Counted from the stretch's first letter, positions 36,057 to 45,976 are shown. The stretch is 64,000 bases of DNA from Catelliglobosispora koreensis DSM 44566 (GCF_000379685.1 NZ_KB903291.1:62001-126000); one strand, 5' to 3'. The notes: generated by a model not told the origin, from the sequence alone. Translations and numbers: made by a program.

Positions 36057-36091
36057 GTCAGCGCCTGTAGTCGCCTGCCTATCGTCGGCAA

Positions 36092-36832
36092 ATGCCAAGT
36101 TCCCCCGGAAGTCACAGGCATAAACGCTCAAGACGTAGTCATCGTGGTAGGCATCGCGCCCATTCCCGATCGGCGGTCCCCTTACCGGGGCTTGTCCTCG
36201 CGGGTTGCCTCATCGGCAGCGCGGCAGTCTTCACCGGCAGCGTCTCAGCAACAGAACCTGTGGAACAACAGCTCGCCAACAGCGATCTAACGTCCTTCAT
36301 GGCGGACCGCACGACCGAGGAAAAGACCACCTCCCGGTCCTTTGAGCGCACGTCCCCTACCCCGAGCCCGAGCCCTTCCCCCACGCCGACGGGCCCTCCC
36401 GCCCCGGTCGCCGGGCTCAATGTGACCCAGATGAAAAACGCGGGAATCATTGTCCAAGTTGGACAGCAGATGGGCTTGCCGAAGCGGGCCATCATCATCG
36501 GCATGGCGACGGCGATGCAGGAAAGCAATCTCTACAACAACGCCAGCGAGGCCGTGCCAGAGTCGTTCAACTACCCCCACGAAGGCAGCAGCGTCGACCA
36601 CGACTCGGTCGGCGTGTTCCAGCAGCGGCCAAGCTCAGGCTGGGGAACCGTGGCAGACCTCATGCGCCCCGAATATCAGGCGGCGAAGTTCTTCACCAAG
36701 CTCATCAAGCTTGACTGGGAGAACATGTCGCTGACGGCGGCGGCCCAGGCCGTGCAAATCTCGGCCTACCCCAACGCATATGCCAAGCACGAGTCACGCG
36801 CTACCCAGATCGTCAGCGCTTTCGGGCTTTAG
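36092..36832 (+). CDS. Secreted lysozyme/transglycosylase-like protein
   Basis: The 246-residue protein has a very basic N terminus, a hydrophobic segment (LVLAGCLIGSAAVFTGSV, about 34-52) that acts as signal peptide or anchor, then a PSPSPSPTPTG linker. A C-terminal domain of about 130 residues has the pattern IIIGMATAMQESNLYNN, DHDSVGVFQQRPSSGWGT and AAQAVQISAYPNAYAKHE. This is the lytic-transglycosylase-like fold common in secreted actinobacterial proteins, with the Glu of QES as probable catalytic acid. Activity has rarely been shown for this subfamily. The stop overlaps the convergent MBL gene by 4 bp. Confidence 0.78.
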   Translation: MPSSPGSHRHKRSRRSHRGRHRAHSRSAVPLPGLVLAGCLIGSAAVFTGSVSATEPVEQQLANSDLTSFMADRTTEEKTTSRSFERTSPTPSPSPSPTPTGPPAPVAGLNVTQMKNAGIIVQVGQQMGLPKRAIIIGMATAMQESNLYNNASEAVPESFNYPHEGSSVDHDSVGVFQQRPSSGWGTVADLMRPEYQAAKFFTKLIKLDWENMSLTAAAQAVQISAYPNAYAKHESRATQIVSAFGL

Positions 36833-37644
36833 GCCTTCGCCACAGCGGGTTCAAAGCTAGCCAGCAATTCCTCTAGGGCGCGCTGGTCCGGTCCGGCAAA
36901 GGGCCGGGCCCGCGGAGCCAGGGTCAGCATGTCGGCGAACTGCCTGGTGCGGTTAAATGCCGGTGGCAGGTGGCTGCTCAGAAGAGCCGACGGATCCATA
37001 GCCACGATCGGATCGATGGTCTGCTGAAACTTCACTGGGTCGACCGTGTGCACCCAAGGGCTATCGGCTGCGGCCCAAAGCAATTGCCCCTCGCGCAGGT
37101 CAGCCTCGGGCACCTCACTGACATCGGCGGCGCTGGCCAGCTCAGCGCTCGGCAGCGGTGCCCCGAAACAGTCTGAGCTGAAACACACCCCGGTCGCGCT
37201 TTCGGTAAAGCCCATCGTGGCCGGGCTATCGAACAGTGGCGGCCGGAACACCGACAATTCGCGGTCACCCACTGAAAGCGATTGCCCGGGATTGATGAGG
37301 TAAACCCGGTCCAGGGGAATCTCCCACTCGGTCGACATGATGCCAATACAGGCGAAGTTTCCGGCCAAGCGCGCCTTTGGGGCAGCTTCCAGCAGCTTCA
37401 TGAGCCCGCCTGTGTGATCACGGTCGGGATGGGTGATGAAAATCCAACGAACATCGGCCGGATCAAGCGCCGAAGAAAGCGTTTCCAGGAAGGCATCCGC
37501 CTTACCTGGCAGGCTCAGCCCGGTGTCGATCACGACAGGTTCGGCGGAATGCAGAACAAAAGCGTTGACCGGCAAGAATCCTATGCCCGGAACCATCATT
37601 TGATCGTTGAGAACAGTCACGTCAGCATTGCGATAGACGTTCAT
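36829..37644 (-). CDS. MBL-fold metallohydrolase with ODP-like metal motif
   Basis: The 271-residue protein has the metallo-beta-lactamase fold: VVIDTGLSLPG, then FITHPDRDHTGG, SSDCFGAPLP and LLSSHLPPAF. The usual HxHxDH is replaced by HPDRDH, that is with Asp at the second His, which is close to the HxExDH of flavodiiron/ODP-type oxygen-sensing proteins. GVCFSSDCFG also fits that group. It therefore may hold a diiron rather than dizinc centre, which is inference. No flavodoxin domain is attached. It stands alone between convergent and same-strand neighbours. Confidence 0.82.
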   Translation of the reverse strand: MNVYRNADVTVLNDQMMVPGIGFLPVNAFVLHSAEPVVIDTGLSLPGKADAFLETLSSALDPADVRWIFITHPDRDHTGGLMKLLEAAPKARLAGNFACIGIMSTEWEIPLDRVYLINPGQSLSVGDRELSVFRPPLFDSPATMGFTESATGVCFSSDCFGAPLPSAELASAADVSEVPEADLREGQLLWAAADSPWVHTVDPVKFQQTIDPIVAMDPSALLSSHLPPAFNRTRQFADMLTLAPRARPFAGPDQRALEELLASFEPAVAKA

Positions 37645-37707
37645 ATTCCCATCGTCGAACCCTCGCGAGCACCGCGCAGCAGATCGCGCGAGAACGAGCC
37701 GTAAGTC

Positions 37708-38631
37708 CTAAGGCAAATCGGCCAGATCAGCGGCAGGAAGCCAGTCTCGGTCGGGATCGAAGCTCACGGAAGGCTTCAGCAACTCCAGCAACGGTGGCAA
37801 CAGGGGATGCGGGTTGTCCGCCCGCCAGAGGATCGACCACGGGAGGTGGGGCGTGGGCGACAACGGAATCCGCACGACATCGGGCGGCAGAGCCCACCAG
37901 GCGCCCACCGGGGTCACGCGTTCAGGGTGCCGTCGTAACTCGGCAAGGGTGTGCTCCACGCCGAGATTGAGCGGTGTGCCGCTGATGGGGACACCGATCG
38001 CGGCCGCGTAGGACCGTAACAGCCCGACCAGTTCGGCTGGGGTGTCACCGAACGGGATCCACAAGCCTTGCTCTCGCAACGTTTCCTGGTCCAGGAAGGG
38101 TTTTGCGGTTAGCGAGTGTCCACTTAGGACAGCCGCCGCGATCGGCTCCAGGCAAATGAACCGCCGGGTCAGGCCCTCGGGAACCACGAGATCATGCGGC
38201 CGGCCCCAAGCCATATCGAGCTCTCCGCGCGCCACGGCCTCCATTGCCGACGCCAGGCTCCGTCGCATGCTCAATTCAAAGACCAGATGGGGGTACGCCG
38301 AAGCAAGCTCGCCAAGCAACGTGAGTGGCCGGTGCACGGGTCCCCAGACATCCACCTTGAGCGGCAACGGTTGCGCGCGCACGGCGAGGGCGCCCTGTGC
38401 TGCCACCGTTAGCAGTTCCCGTGCGTAGGGCAAAAACCGCTCCCCTGCCACCGTCAGCGAAACCTTCTGATGCTGGCGCAGCAGGAGCACCTCGCCAAGG
38501 GTTTGTTCCAGGCGCGAGATGCGTTTGGACAGCGCTTGCTGCGTCAGGTAAAGCCCAGCCGCCGCCCGCCCGAAGTGCTGCTCGTCAGCCGCACGCACGA
38601 ACGCCCGCACCTGTCCTAGATCCAGATCCAC
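37708..38631 (-). CDS. LysR-family transcriptional regulator
   Basis: The 307-residue protein has a LysR winged helix (LGQVRAFVRAADEQHFGRA, then LTQQALSKRISRLEQTLGE, about residues 4-50) and a periplasmic-binding-like effector domain. I chose the GTG at 38631, because it starts at the conserved region; the longer frame runs over the divergent promoter. It is divergent from an alpha/beta-hydrolase gene, and two inverted repeats lie between the starts, the classic LysR arrangement. The inducer is unknown. Confidence 0.9.
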   Translation of the reverse strand: MDLDLGQVRAFVRAADEQHFGRAAAGLYLTQQALSKRISRLEQTLGEVLLLRQHQKVSLTVAGERFLPYARELLTVAAQGALAVRAQPLPLKVDVWGPVHRPLTLLGELASAYPHLVFELSMRRSLASAMEAVARGELDMAWGRPHDLVVPEGLTRRFICLEPIAAAVLSGHSLTAKPFLDQETLREQGLWIPFGDTPAELVGLLRSYAAAIGVPISGTPLNLGVEHTLAELRRHPERVTPVGAWWALPPDVVRIPLSPTPHLPWSILWRADNPHPLLPPLLELLKPSVSFDPDRDWLPAADLADLP

Positions 38632-38649
38632 GGCACCTACCCTGCCCCG

Positions 38650-38688
38650 ACAACCATCGGTTGTGCAAATAGCGAACATAGTTGTTCG
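38650..38688. promoter_or_regulatory. Two inverted repeats in the LysR/hydrolase divergent promoter
   Basis: ACAACC-ATC-GGTTGT (38650-38664) and CGAACA-TAGT-TGTTCG (38673-38688) are perfect inverted repeats about 23 bp apart, centre to centre, between the LysR start (38631) and the hydrolase start (38721). They fit the recognition and activation sites used by LysR proteins. Confidence 0.55.
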
Positions 38689-38720
38689 ACTTTGCCGGAC
38701 CCGCGAGGTCAACTAGACCC

Positions 38721-39500
38721 ATGACGATCACAGGACACGCGGCTGGAGTGCCGTTCCTAGCTATACCTCCCGCGAACAACCCGGAAAACAAGCCGCTTGT
38801 CGTTGTCTGGCACCTGCTCGACGCGCCCCGCACCGAGGTCGCGATGGCGTCGGCGTTGCCGCTCAACGGAGTTGACGCGTGGCGCGTTTACCTCGGCCTC
38901 CCGTTGACGGGCAGCCGTGGCCCCGCCGGCGGATTCGACGAGTTCATCAAACTGGCTATGGAAGATGTCATTACGAATATCTACGAACCGCTGACAACGC
39001 AAGCGGTGTCAGAGTTTCCGGCAGCGCTCGCCGCGCTTCGCGAGCAACTGCCCGTTAACGAGCACCTGAGTCTCGTGGGCGGATCGATCGGGTCGATGGT
39101 GGTGCTGCGCGTGCTCACCGAAACCGGAGTCAAGGTCGACAAGGTCGCGCTCGTGAGCCCGGCGATCCAGCTGGCCGGGATGATCAGCACGGCCGAGAAG
39201 GGCTTTGGCATCACCTATCCGTGGACCGAAGCGACGCGGGCAGTCGCCGCACACCTCGACTTCCCCGCCAGGGCAAGCGAAATCACCCTCCCGGTGCTCA
39301 TCGTGGCGGGCGAGCAGGATGAGCCCGGCTTCACCGGCCCGGCTGAACAGCTGTGGTCGAAACTGCCGGCTGGCTCTTCGTTCGTGAAAGTTCCCGGCAT
39401 GGGTCACGCCCTCGCCGAGGAGCCGGGCATGGAAGCCGCGCCGCAGACGGCGAACGCCGCTCAGGTCGACGCGATCGTTACGGACTGGCTGTCGCGTTAG
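38721..39500 (+). CDS. Alpha/beta-hydrolase
   Basis: The 259-residue protein has the alpha/beta-hydrolase fold with the nucleophile in LVGGSIGSMVV, a later VLIVAGEQDEPG strand that carries the acid, and GMGHALAEE with the catalytic His. No signal peptide is present. The start ATG at 38721 fits the conserved beginning MTITGHAAGVPFLAIPP. It is probably controlled by the divergent LysR regulator. Its 3' end overlaps the convergent acyltransferase gene by 23 bp. The substrate is not known. Confidence 0.85.
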   Translation: MTITGHAAGVPFLAIPPANNPENKPLVVVWHLLDAPRTEVAMASALPLNGVDAWRVYLGLPLTGSRGPAGGFDEFIKLAMEDVITNIYEPLTTQAVSEFPAALAALREQLPVNEHLSLVGGSIGSMVVLRVLTETGVKVDKVALVSPAIQLAGMISTAEKGFGITYPWTEATRAVAAHLDFPARASEITLPVLIVAGEQDEPGFTGPAEQLWSKLPAGSSFVKVPGMGHALAEEPGMEAAPQTANAAQVDAIVTDWLSR

Positions 39501-40320
39501 GACGGTGCACCCGCGCCGGAGACAGCCGCCGTGCTGAGGACCGCCGAGAGCCGGAAAGCGGCAGCGGTTCGTCCATGAGCACGGTGATGCTCAGGCCACG
39601 GGCCCGCACCACCCGCCACAGCGAGTGAAGCAGCGTTTCGTCGTCGACGAAAGCGGCCGCGGGCGTGCTGAAAAGCAGCGTGAATCGTTGCACCGGCGCG
39701 CCCGCGTCAATGGCGGCCTGCAGGAACGCGGGCCGCCAGACGGCCGGGTGCGCACCGCACGTCGTCGTCCCCTCCGGAAACACTTGGACGGTCTGCCCAC
39801 CGCGTAGCGCCGCCGTCACCTCGCTGACCGTCCCCGGCAACGTCTTAGGCCGGGACCGGTCCACGAAGATCGTTCCCGACGCCTTAGCCAGACGCCCAAT
39901 GACCGGCCAGGCAGCCACGTCATGCTTGCCCACCAACCGAATGCCGGGGCCACCAGACCGCCGTGCCGCCTGACGCTTTCCGGGCTCCGATAGCGCTTCG
40001 GCCGCCGGCCGGCCTGCCACGTCATCCGGTTCGCTAGCCAGCGCCATCATGAGCACAATGTCGAGCCACGACACATGGTTGCCCGCGAGCAAAACACCCT
40101 TACCGATCGGGGCGCCGACGAGGCTCCAGCGAATGCCCATGGCACGCAACAAACGCCGCGCCGTCAACGCCGCTTTCGCGGGCCGCACCACAGCCGCTAA
40201 TAGCACGGCGGCCGCGGCGAGCAGCCGGGCGACTGTCGTGAATAGACCGACGGTCCGCTGAGCGGGCGGCAGGCACGCCTTGCCACACGGGCAAGGCGGC
40301 CGCCACAACGTCGCGCTCAT
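39478..40320 (-). CDS. PlsC-family acyltransferase, probable OlsA
   Basis: The 280-residue enzyme has the 1-acylglycerol-3-phosphate acyltransferase motifs NHVSWLD (H82, D87) and FPEGTTT, and two hydrophobic stretches (25-50 and around 85). Since its gene starts inside the stop of an OlsB-like gene (ATGA), it probably adds the second, ester-linked fatty acid to lyso-ornithine lipid, the OlsA reaction. The N terminus holds a small Cys cluster (C10, C12, C16 in PPCPCGKAC) that is not usual for PlsC. A role in ordinary phosphatidic acid synthesis is the alternative. Confidence 0.82.
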   Translation of the reverse strand: MSATLWRPPCPCGKACLPPAQRTVGLFTTVARLLAAAAVLLAAVVRPAKAALTARRLLRAMGIRWSLVGAPIGKGVLLAGNHVSWLDIVLMMALASEPDDVAGRPAAEALSEPGKRQAARRSGGPGIRLVGKHDVAAWPVIGRLAKASGTIFVDRSRPKTLPGTVSEVTAALRGGQTVQVFPEGTTTCGAHPAVWRPAFLQAAIDAGAPVQRFTLLFSTPAAAFVDDETLLHSLWRVVRARGLSITVLMDEPLPLSGSRRSSARRLSPARVHRPNATASP

Positions 40321-41057
40321 GACTTTAAGAAGTGTTCTAGGTACTTGGGGTTCACCCTCTCGATGCCGAGCAGCACGAAGAAGTCAGCGCAGCCGAAAGC
40401 CGGGTCGTAGGCTGGTTCGCCACAGACCCAGGCACCCAAGCGCAGGTATCCGCGCAGCAACGACGGCACATCGGTGAGCGTGCCGGGCTGCTCCGGCGTC
40501 GGCGCCGCCCACGGAAGGTGCGGCTTCACGCGCAACTCCGGCGGGGACAAGTGCTTGCGGAAGGCGAGGTCGCGGACGGCGGCCGCCTGAGTACCCCCAT
40601 CGGAAAGCGAGACCGACGCGCAGCCGGCCAGGTAGCGATAACCGAAGGTGTCCAGGTATTTCGCGATTCCGGCCCACATCAGGTTGATGACGGCACCGGT
40701 GCGGTGATCCGGGTGCACGCAGCTGCGGCCCGCCTCGACCAGCTGATCGCGCAGCACGGTGAGCGCGCTCAGGTCGAATTCGCTGTCGCTGTAACGCCGG
40801 CCGAGCCAAATCGCCCGCTGCGGGGACAGCAGCCGGTAGGTGCCCACGACTTCACCCGTGCTGTCTTCCCGCACGATCAGGTGGTCGCAATAGGCGTCGA
40901 AGTCGTCAACGTCAATGCCGGTCGGGTCGAGCTGTGCGCCGAGTTCTTCGGCGAACACGCGATACCGCAGCCTCTGGGCGGCCTCGACGAGGTGTGCGTC
41001 ACCCGCGATCAGCGCGGAGTAGCCGGTGGGGGCCTTGGTCAGCAGCAAAGTGCTCAT
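40317..41057 (-). CDS. GNAT-fold N-acyltransferase, probable OlsB
   Basis: The 246-residue protein matches the ornithine-acyl-ACP N-acyltransferase family (OlsB), which attaches a 3-hydroxy fatty acid to ornithine. Diagnostic parts are LRYRVFAEELGAQ, FDAYCDHLIVRE, VGTYRLLSP, EFDLSAL, AGRSCVHPDHRTG and LFG-like AGCASVSL. I chose ATG at 41057; the frame is open further upstream but runs antisense to the next gene. It is followed at once by a PlsC gene, the usual olsB-olsA order. The product would be a phosphorus-free membrane lipid; regulation by phosphate is not visible. Confidence 0.82.
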   Translation of the reverse strand: MSTLLLTKAPTGYSALIAGDAHLVEAAQRLRYRVFAEELGAQLDPTGIDVDDFDAYCDHLIVREDSTGEVVGTYRLLSPQRAIWLGRRYSDSEFDLSALTVLRDQLVEAGRSCVHPDHRTGAVINLMWAGIAKYLDTFGYRYLAGCASVSLSDGGTQAAAVRDLAFRKHLSPPELRVKPHLPWAAPTPEQPGTLTDVPSLLRGYLRLGAWVCGEPAYDPAFGCADFFVLLGIERVNPKYLEHFLKS

Positions 41058-41107
41058 GGGGCCGAGGGTGACGGCCGCACGTGACATTGACGTGAAATGC
41101 TCTCCCC

Positions 41108-41794
41108 GTGGAGCCCAACAACAACCTTCTTGTCGTGGACGCCCGTTATAACGGGCCGCCCGGAACGGGTAACGGCGGCTGGACGGCCGGTTTGATCGCC
41201 CGCTTCCTGCACGATGGCCTGGCCGAGGTGACGCTCCAGAAACCTCCGCCCCTGGACACGCCACTCACGGTGATCGATACCGGGCACGGCTTGCGGGTGA
41301 CGTCACCCGATGGTGCGGTGATCGCGACCGCTAAGAGTCGCGTTGACGACATCGCCCCGGTGCCGGCGGTCTCGCACGACGAAGCCGTCGCCGTTTCCCG
41401 CAACTACGCAGGGTTCGAACAACACCACTTTCCGCGTTGTTTCGTGTGTGGCCCAGCGCGTGAAGACGGCTTGAAGGTCTACCCGGGCAAGACCGCCGAT
41501 GGGCGCACCGCCTCGATCTTCAAAGTTCCCGAAGACGTCAGCGACCTGACCGTTTGGGCTGCTCTCGATTGTCCCGGCGGCTGGACCGTCATCGACGAAA
41601 CGCACCCTTGGGTCCTCGGCCGCATCAGCGTGGCGGTCAATGAAATCCCCAAGCCTGGCCAGGAGTGCGTGGTTATGGGCCAGTTGCTCAGTGAGGTCGG
41701 TCGCAAGGCGGTCGTGCGCACAACGCTCTACTCACCTGAAGACGCCGTGCTCGCGCGGGCTGAGGCGGTCTGGATCGCACTGCCCCCTGTGTGA
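41108..41794 (+). CDS. Hotdog-fold thioesterase-like protein
   Basis: The 228-residue protein looks like a double hotdog domain of the actinobacterial acyl-CoA thioesterase-like group. Clear family marks are FNGPPGTGNGGWTAG-like text near residue 14 (YNGPPGTGNGGWTAGLIA), HFPRCFVCGPAREDGL near 110 and the closing VVMGQLLSEVGRKAVVRTTLY. The cysteine pair CFVC is conserved in this group. It starts with GTG and is divergent from the OlsB-like gene with a 50-bp spacer. The substrate is unknown. Confidence 0.75.
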   Translation: MEPNNNLLVVDARYNGPPGTGNGGWTAGLIARFLHDGLAEVTLQKPPPLDTPLTVIDTGHGLRVTSPDGAVIATAKSRVDDIAPVPAVSHDEAVAVSRNYAGFEQHHFPRCFVCGPAREDGLKVYPGKTADGRTASIFKVPEDVSDLTVWAALDCPGGWTVIDETHPWVLGRISVAVNEIPKPGQECVVMGQLLSEVGRKAVVRTTLYSPEDAVLARAEAVWIALPPV

Positions 41795-41868
41795 TCGATC
41801 ACAACCGGGCGTGGCGTAGCCTTGAGGCCGGCTTTCTAAGTACTCGTTAAGAACGGGCGGAATTAGGC

Positions 41869-44800
41869 GTGTCGACTCAGCAGGACAACCCCCTGGCGAG
41901 CTTTGGTACGAATGAATGGCTGGTCGAGGAGATGTACCAGAAGTACCTCACCGACCCGGCCAGCGTAGATCCCGCCTGGCATGACTTCTTCGCTGACTAC
42001 AAACCAGCGGTCGACTCAGCCAAGCCAGCCCCGGCCCAGGCGGCGCCAGCGGCAACCACTCCAGCTCCGGCGGCGGCTCCCGCCGTACCAGCTGCTGCTC
42101 CTGCGAAGCCCGCACCGGCGAAAGCCGCACCGGCCCCCGCGGCTAAGGCTGCTCCCAAGCCGGCCGTGACCGGTGAGCCCAGGGTCGCCAAGAACGTTCC
42201 GTTGCGCGGTGTCGCGGCGAAGATCGTTGAAAACATGGACAACTCATTGAGTGTCCCGACGGCGACCAGCGTGCGGGCCGTCCCGGCCAAGCTGCTGGCC
42301 GACAACCGGATCGTCATCAACAACCACCTCGCCCGCGGGCGCGGCGGAAAGGTCTCGTTCACGCACCTCATCGGCTATGCCCTTGTCCGCGCGCTGAACG
42401 TGCATCCCGAGATGAACAATTCGTTCGCCGTGATCGACGGCAAGCCGAACATGGTCTCCCCGGCGCACGTCAATCTGGGCATCGCGATCGATCTGTCCAA
42501 GCCGGACGGTTCGCGGCAGCTGGTCGTCCCGTCGATCAAGGCCTGCGAGCAGATGGACTTCCGCCAGTTCTGGCAGGGCTACGAAGACATCGTGCGCCGG
42601 GCCCGCCGCAATGAGCTGACGATGGAAGACCACACCGGAGCGACGATCTCGCTGACCAACCCTGGTGGCATCGGCACCGTCCACTCACAACCGCGGTTGA
42701 TGACCGGGCAGAGTGCGATCATCGGCGTTGGCGCGATGGAATATCCCGCACCGTTCCAGGGCATGAGCGAACAGCAGCTCGCTGAACTGGCCGTCAGTAA
42801 GATCATCACGCTCACGAGCACCTATGACCACCGTGTGATCCAGGGCGCCCAGTCGGGTGAGTTCCTGAAGGTCATGCACGAGCTGCTGCTCGGCGAGCAC
42901 GGCTTCTACGACGAGATCTTCACCGCGCTGCGCATTCCTTACGAGCCGGTGCGCTGGGTGCGTGACGTTCCCGAGGGACAGGTCGACAAGACCACCCGTG
43001 TCATGGAAATGATCCGGGAATACCGCGTGCGCGGCCACTTGATGGCCGACACCGACCCACTGGAATACGAGATCCGCCGTCACCCGGATCTCGACATCCT
43101 CGAGCACGGCCTGACCCTGTGGGACCTCGACCGGACGTTCTCGGTCGGCGGTTTCGCGGGCAAGGAGAAGATGCTCCTGCGCAACGTGCTCGGCGTGCTG
43201 CGTGACTCCTACTGCCGCCGCGTCGGCGTGGAATACATGCACATCCAGAACCCTGAAGAGCGGCAATGGATTCAGGAACGCGTCGAGAAGAAATACGAGA
43301 AGCCGTCGCCGGAAGAGCAGCGCCACATCATGGCGCGGCTCAACGCGGCTGAGGCGTTCGAGACGTTCCTCGCCACGAAATACGTTGGGCAGAAGCGGTT
43401 CTCGCTCGAAGGCGGCGAGTCGCTGATCCCGCTGCTCGACGAGATCCTGCAGGCCTCAGCCGAGTCCAAACTGGACGAGGTCGTCATCGGCATGGCCCAC
43501 CGTGGCCGGCTGAACGTGCTGGCCAACATCGTCGGCAAGCCTTACGAGAAGATCTTCAACGAGTTCGAGGGACACCTGGACCCTAAGAGTGTTCAGGGTT
43601 CTGGCGACGTCAAGTACCACCTGGGCATGACGGGCAAGTTCACGACGCCTGACGGTTCCGGCGTGACCACCGTTTCGGTGACGGCCAACCCGTCGCACCT
43701 GGAAGCCGTCGACCCCGTGATGGAAGGCATCGTCCGCGCCAAGCAGGACCGCCTTGACTTGGGGCCCAACGGTTTTACCGTGCTGCCACTGCTCGTTCAC
43801 GGTGACGCCGCGTTCGCGGGACAAGGCGTGGTCGCCGAAACGCTGAACCTGTCGCAACTGCGCGGCTACCGCACCGGCGGCACCGTCCACGTTGTCGTCA
43901 ACAACCAGGTCGGCTTCACCACCGCTCCTGAATACAGCCGGTCTTCTTTGTACTCAACCGACGTCGCCCGCATGATTCAGGCGCCGATCTTCCACGTCAA
44001 CGGCGACGATCCCGAAGCCGTCGTGCGCGTGGCGCGGCTCGCGTTCGAATACCGCCAGGCCTTCAACAAGGACGTCGTCATCGACCTCGTGTGCTACCGC
44101 CGTCGCGGGCACAACGAAGGCGACGACCCGTCAATGACCAACCCGCAGATGTACAGCATCATCGACGCCAAGCGTTCCGTGCGAAAGCTCTACACCGAGG
44201 AGCTGATCGGCCGCGGTGACATCACGGTCGAGCAGGCTGAGGAAGCGTTGCGCGATTACCAGAACCAGCTCGAGACGGTCTTCAAGGCCACCCGCGACTC
44301 GGCCAACGGCATCTCCAGCCGGCTGACCCGCGCGCGGGAGGCGGAGCCGGAACCCGTTGTCGCCACGGCGATCCCGGCCGATCTGGTCGCGAAGATCGGA
44401 GCCGCGCACACGGCGCTGCCGGAGGGCTTCACCCCGCACAAGCGAGTCCAGCAGCTGCTGGAGCGCCGCGCGAAGATGGCTGTCGAAGGCGACATCGACT
44501 GGGGTTTCGGCGAAATCATCGCCTTCGGTTCTCTGCTGGCTCAGGGTGTGACGGTGCGCCTGTCCGGTCAGGACAGTCGCCGGGGCACCTTCGTGCAGCG
44601 GCACGCCGCCATTGTCGACTCCAAGACCGGCGGAGACTTCCTGCCGATCGCTGGCCTGGCCGGAAACGACGCCCGGTTCCATGCGCACGACTCGCTCCTG
44701 TCGGAATATGCCGCGCTCGGCTTCGAATATGGCTACTCCGTGGAGAATCCGGACGCGCTTGTCCTGTGGGAGGCGCAGTTCGGGGACTTCGTCAACGGCG

Positions 44801-45519
44801 CCCAGTCGGTCATCGACGAGTTCATCTCTTCCGGTGAGGTCAAGTGGGGCCAGAAGACCGGCGTCACGATCCTGCTGCCGCACGGTCACGAAGGCGCCGG
44901 CCCTGACCACACGTCAGGCCGCCCTGAGCGGTGGCTTCAGCTGGCCGCCGAAGACAACATGCGTGTTGTCGTGCCGTCCACTCCGGCCAACCACTTCCAC
45001 TTGCTGCGCCGTCAGGCCCTGTCCCCCAAGCGCAAACCGCTCGTGGTCTTCACGCCGAAGTCGCTGCTGCGCCACAAGCTTTGTGTGTCATCGGTTTCCG
45101 ACTTCACGACAGGCACGTTCCAGCCGGTCATCGGTGATTCCACGGTGGACGCCGCCTCGGTCAAGCGCGTGCTGCTGTGCTCGGGCAAGGTCTACTTCGA
45201 CCTCATCCAGGCTCGTTCCGAGCGGGGCATCACCGACACCGCGATCGTGCGCATCGAGCAGCTCTACCCGCTGCCGATCGAGGAAGTTCGCGCGGAGCTG
45301 GCCCGTTACAGCGGCGCGACCGACTTCGCCTGGGTGCAGGAGGAGCCGGCCAACCAGGGTGGCTGGTCGTTCGTGGCGCTCAACCTGCTGGAGCACCTCG
45401 ACGGCGTGCGCCTGCGCCGCATCTCCCGCCCGTCAGCCGCCGCGCCGTCGGTTGGCTCGGCCAAACTGCACGACATCGAGCAGGCCGCCCTGCTCGAAGC
45501 CGCTCTGCCAAAGGTCTAA
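41869..45519 (+). CDS. kgd: Multifunctional 2-oxoglutarate dehydrogenase/decarboxylase (E1o-E2o fusion)
   Basis: The 1216-residue enzyme of the TCA cycle decarboxylates 2-oxoglutarate with thiamine diphosphate. Order of parts: an N-terminal [16 protein letters not shown] segment; an Ala/Pro-rich linker (about 45-100); a catalytic E2-type acyltransferase domain with [14 protein letters not shown]; then a long E1 part with [46 protein letters not shown] (ThDP/Mg) and [14 protein letters not shown]. It lacks the lipoyl domain, as usual for actinobacterial Kgd/OdhA, and needs E2p and E3 (Lpd) partners. In relatives it is inhibited by GarA-type FHA proteins. The start is GTG. A 58-residue DUF6104-type gene follows after 5 bp. 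Confidence 0.97.
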   Translation: MSTQQDNPLASFGTNEWLVEEMYQKYLTDPASVDPAWHDFFADYKPAVDSAKPAPAQAAPAATTPAPAAAPAVPAAAPAKPAPAKAAPAPAAKAAPKPAVTGEPRVAKNVPLRGVAAKIVENMDNSLSVPTATSVRAVPAKLLADNRIVINNHLARGRGGKVSFTHLIGYALVRALNVHPEMNNSFAVIDGKPNMVSPAHVNLGIAIDLSKPDGSRQLVVPSIKACEQMDFRQFWQGYEDIVRRARRNELTMEDHTGATISLTNPGGIGTVHSQPRLMTGQSAIIGVGAMEYPAPFQGMSEQQLAELAVSKIITLTSTYDHRVIQGAQSGEFLKVMHELLLGEHGFYDEIFTALRIPYEPVRWVRDVPEGQVDKTTRVMEMIREYRVRGHLMADTDPLEYEIRRHPDLDILEHGLTLWDLDRTFSVGGFAGKEKMLLRNVLGVLRDSYCRRVGVEYMHIQNPEERQWIQERVEKKYEKPSPEEQRHIMARLNAAEAFETFLATKYVGQKRFSLEGGESLIPLLDEILQASAESKLDEVVIGMAHRGRLNVLANIVGKPYEKIFNEFEGHLDPKSVQGSGDVKYHLGMTGKFTTPDGSGVTTVSVTANPSHLEAVDPVMEGIVRAKQDRLDLGPNGFTVLPLLVHGDAAFAGQGVVAETLNLSQLRGYRTGGTVHVVVNNQVGFTTAPEYSRSSLYSTDVARMIQAPIFHVNGDDPEAVVRVARLAFEYRQAFNKDVVIDLVCYRRRGHNEGDDPSMTNPQMYSIIDAKRSVRKLYTEELIGRGDITVEQAEEALRDYQNQLETVFKATRDSANGISSRLTRAREAEPEPVVATAIPADLVAKIGAAHTALPEGFTPHKRVQQLLERRAKMAVEGDIDWGFGEIIAFGSLLAQGVTVRLSGQDSRRGTFVQRHAAIVDSKTGGDFLPIAGLAGNDARFHAHDSLLSEYAALGFEYGYSVENPDALVLWEAQFGDFVNGAQSVIDEFISSGEVKWGQKTGVTILLPHGHEGAGPDHTSGRPERWLQLAAEDNMRVVVPSTPANHFHLLRRQALSPKRKPLVVFTPKSLLRHKLCVSSVSDFTTGTFQPVIGDSTVDAASVKRVLLCSGKVYFDLIQARSERGITDTAIVRIEQLYPLPIEEVRAELARYSGATDFAWVQEEPANQGGWSFVALNLLEHLDGVRLRRISRPSAAAPSVGSAKLHDIEQAALLEAALPKV

Positions 45520-45524
45520 TCACG

Positions 45525-45701
45525 ATGTATTTCACCGATCGCGGGATTGAGGAGCTGACGGAACGCCGGGGTTCCGAGGAGGTCACGATTGAGTGGCTCG
45601 CCGAGCGCCTGCGCGATTTCATCGACCTCAATCCCGAGTTCGAAACCCCGATCGAGCGCTTCGCGACCTGGCTAGCGCGCCACGACGAGGACGACGACTG
45701 A
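45525..45701 (+). CDS. DUF6104-family small protein downstream of kgd
   Basis: The 58-residue acidic protein (MYFTDRGIEELTERRG, ending ARHDEDDD) matches a small actinobacterial family regularly found directly after kgd. The ribosome site AAGG lies in the last codons of kgd, so it is translated from the same message. Function unknown; the conserved linkage suggests a role with the 2-oxoglutarate dehydrogenase. Confidence 0.8.
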   Translation: MYFTDRGIEELTERRGSEEVTIEWLAERLRDFIDLNPEFETPIERFATWLARHDEDDD

Positions 45702-45721
45702 CGCTGCCGGGACAGTCTGCG

Positions 45722-45976
45722 TCACGAGCGAACGCGCCAGTTCCGCCCGGAGGTCTCGTCAAAGAACTCAATCTCGTCGCCCAGCTCCTCCGCGAGCCTC
45801 TTTGCGATCCGGAACCCGTCTTGGGCAAATGCCCGCTTATCGCCTGCGTCCAGGATCGTGTCCTGGCGGCGATACCAGTTCATGAGATCGCAGGCCAGCT
45901 GAGGCGACAGGTCCAAGCTCGCGGGATCGACATAACCCGCGGCGGTCACCACCTTGATCAACACCTGATCGATCAT
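45722..45976 (-). CDS. Hypothetical 84-residue protein
   Basis: A small, mainly helical protein (MIDQVLIKVVTAAGYVDP, QLACDLMNWYRRQDTIL, GFRIAKRLAEELGDEIEFF) with actinobacterial composition. No family is recognised. A purine-rich GGGGGA precedes the ATG by only 2 bp. It is convergent with the kgd unit (20-bp gap). I judge it a real gene from its amino-acid pattern, with moderate certainty. Confidence 0.6.
   Translation of the reverse strand: MIDQVLIKVVTAAGYVDPASLDLSPQLACDLMNWYRRQDTILDAGDKRAFAQDGFRIAKRLAEELGDEIEFFDETSGRNWRVRS

Noticed and set aside
35943-36091. Cyclic-di-AMP (ydaO-type) riboswitch before the lysozyme-like gene
   Set aside because: This riboswitch often precedes actinobacterial cell-wall enzyme genes, but its conserved sequence blocks are not visible here.
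38673-38688. CGAACA-TAGT-TGTTCG as an SOS (LexA) box
   Set aside because: The actinobacterial SOS box has CGAAC and GTTCG four bases apart; here the spacing is six, and the genes are a LysR regulator and a hydrolase, so a LysR site is more likely.
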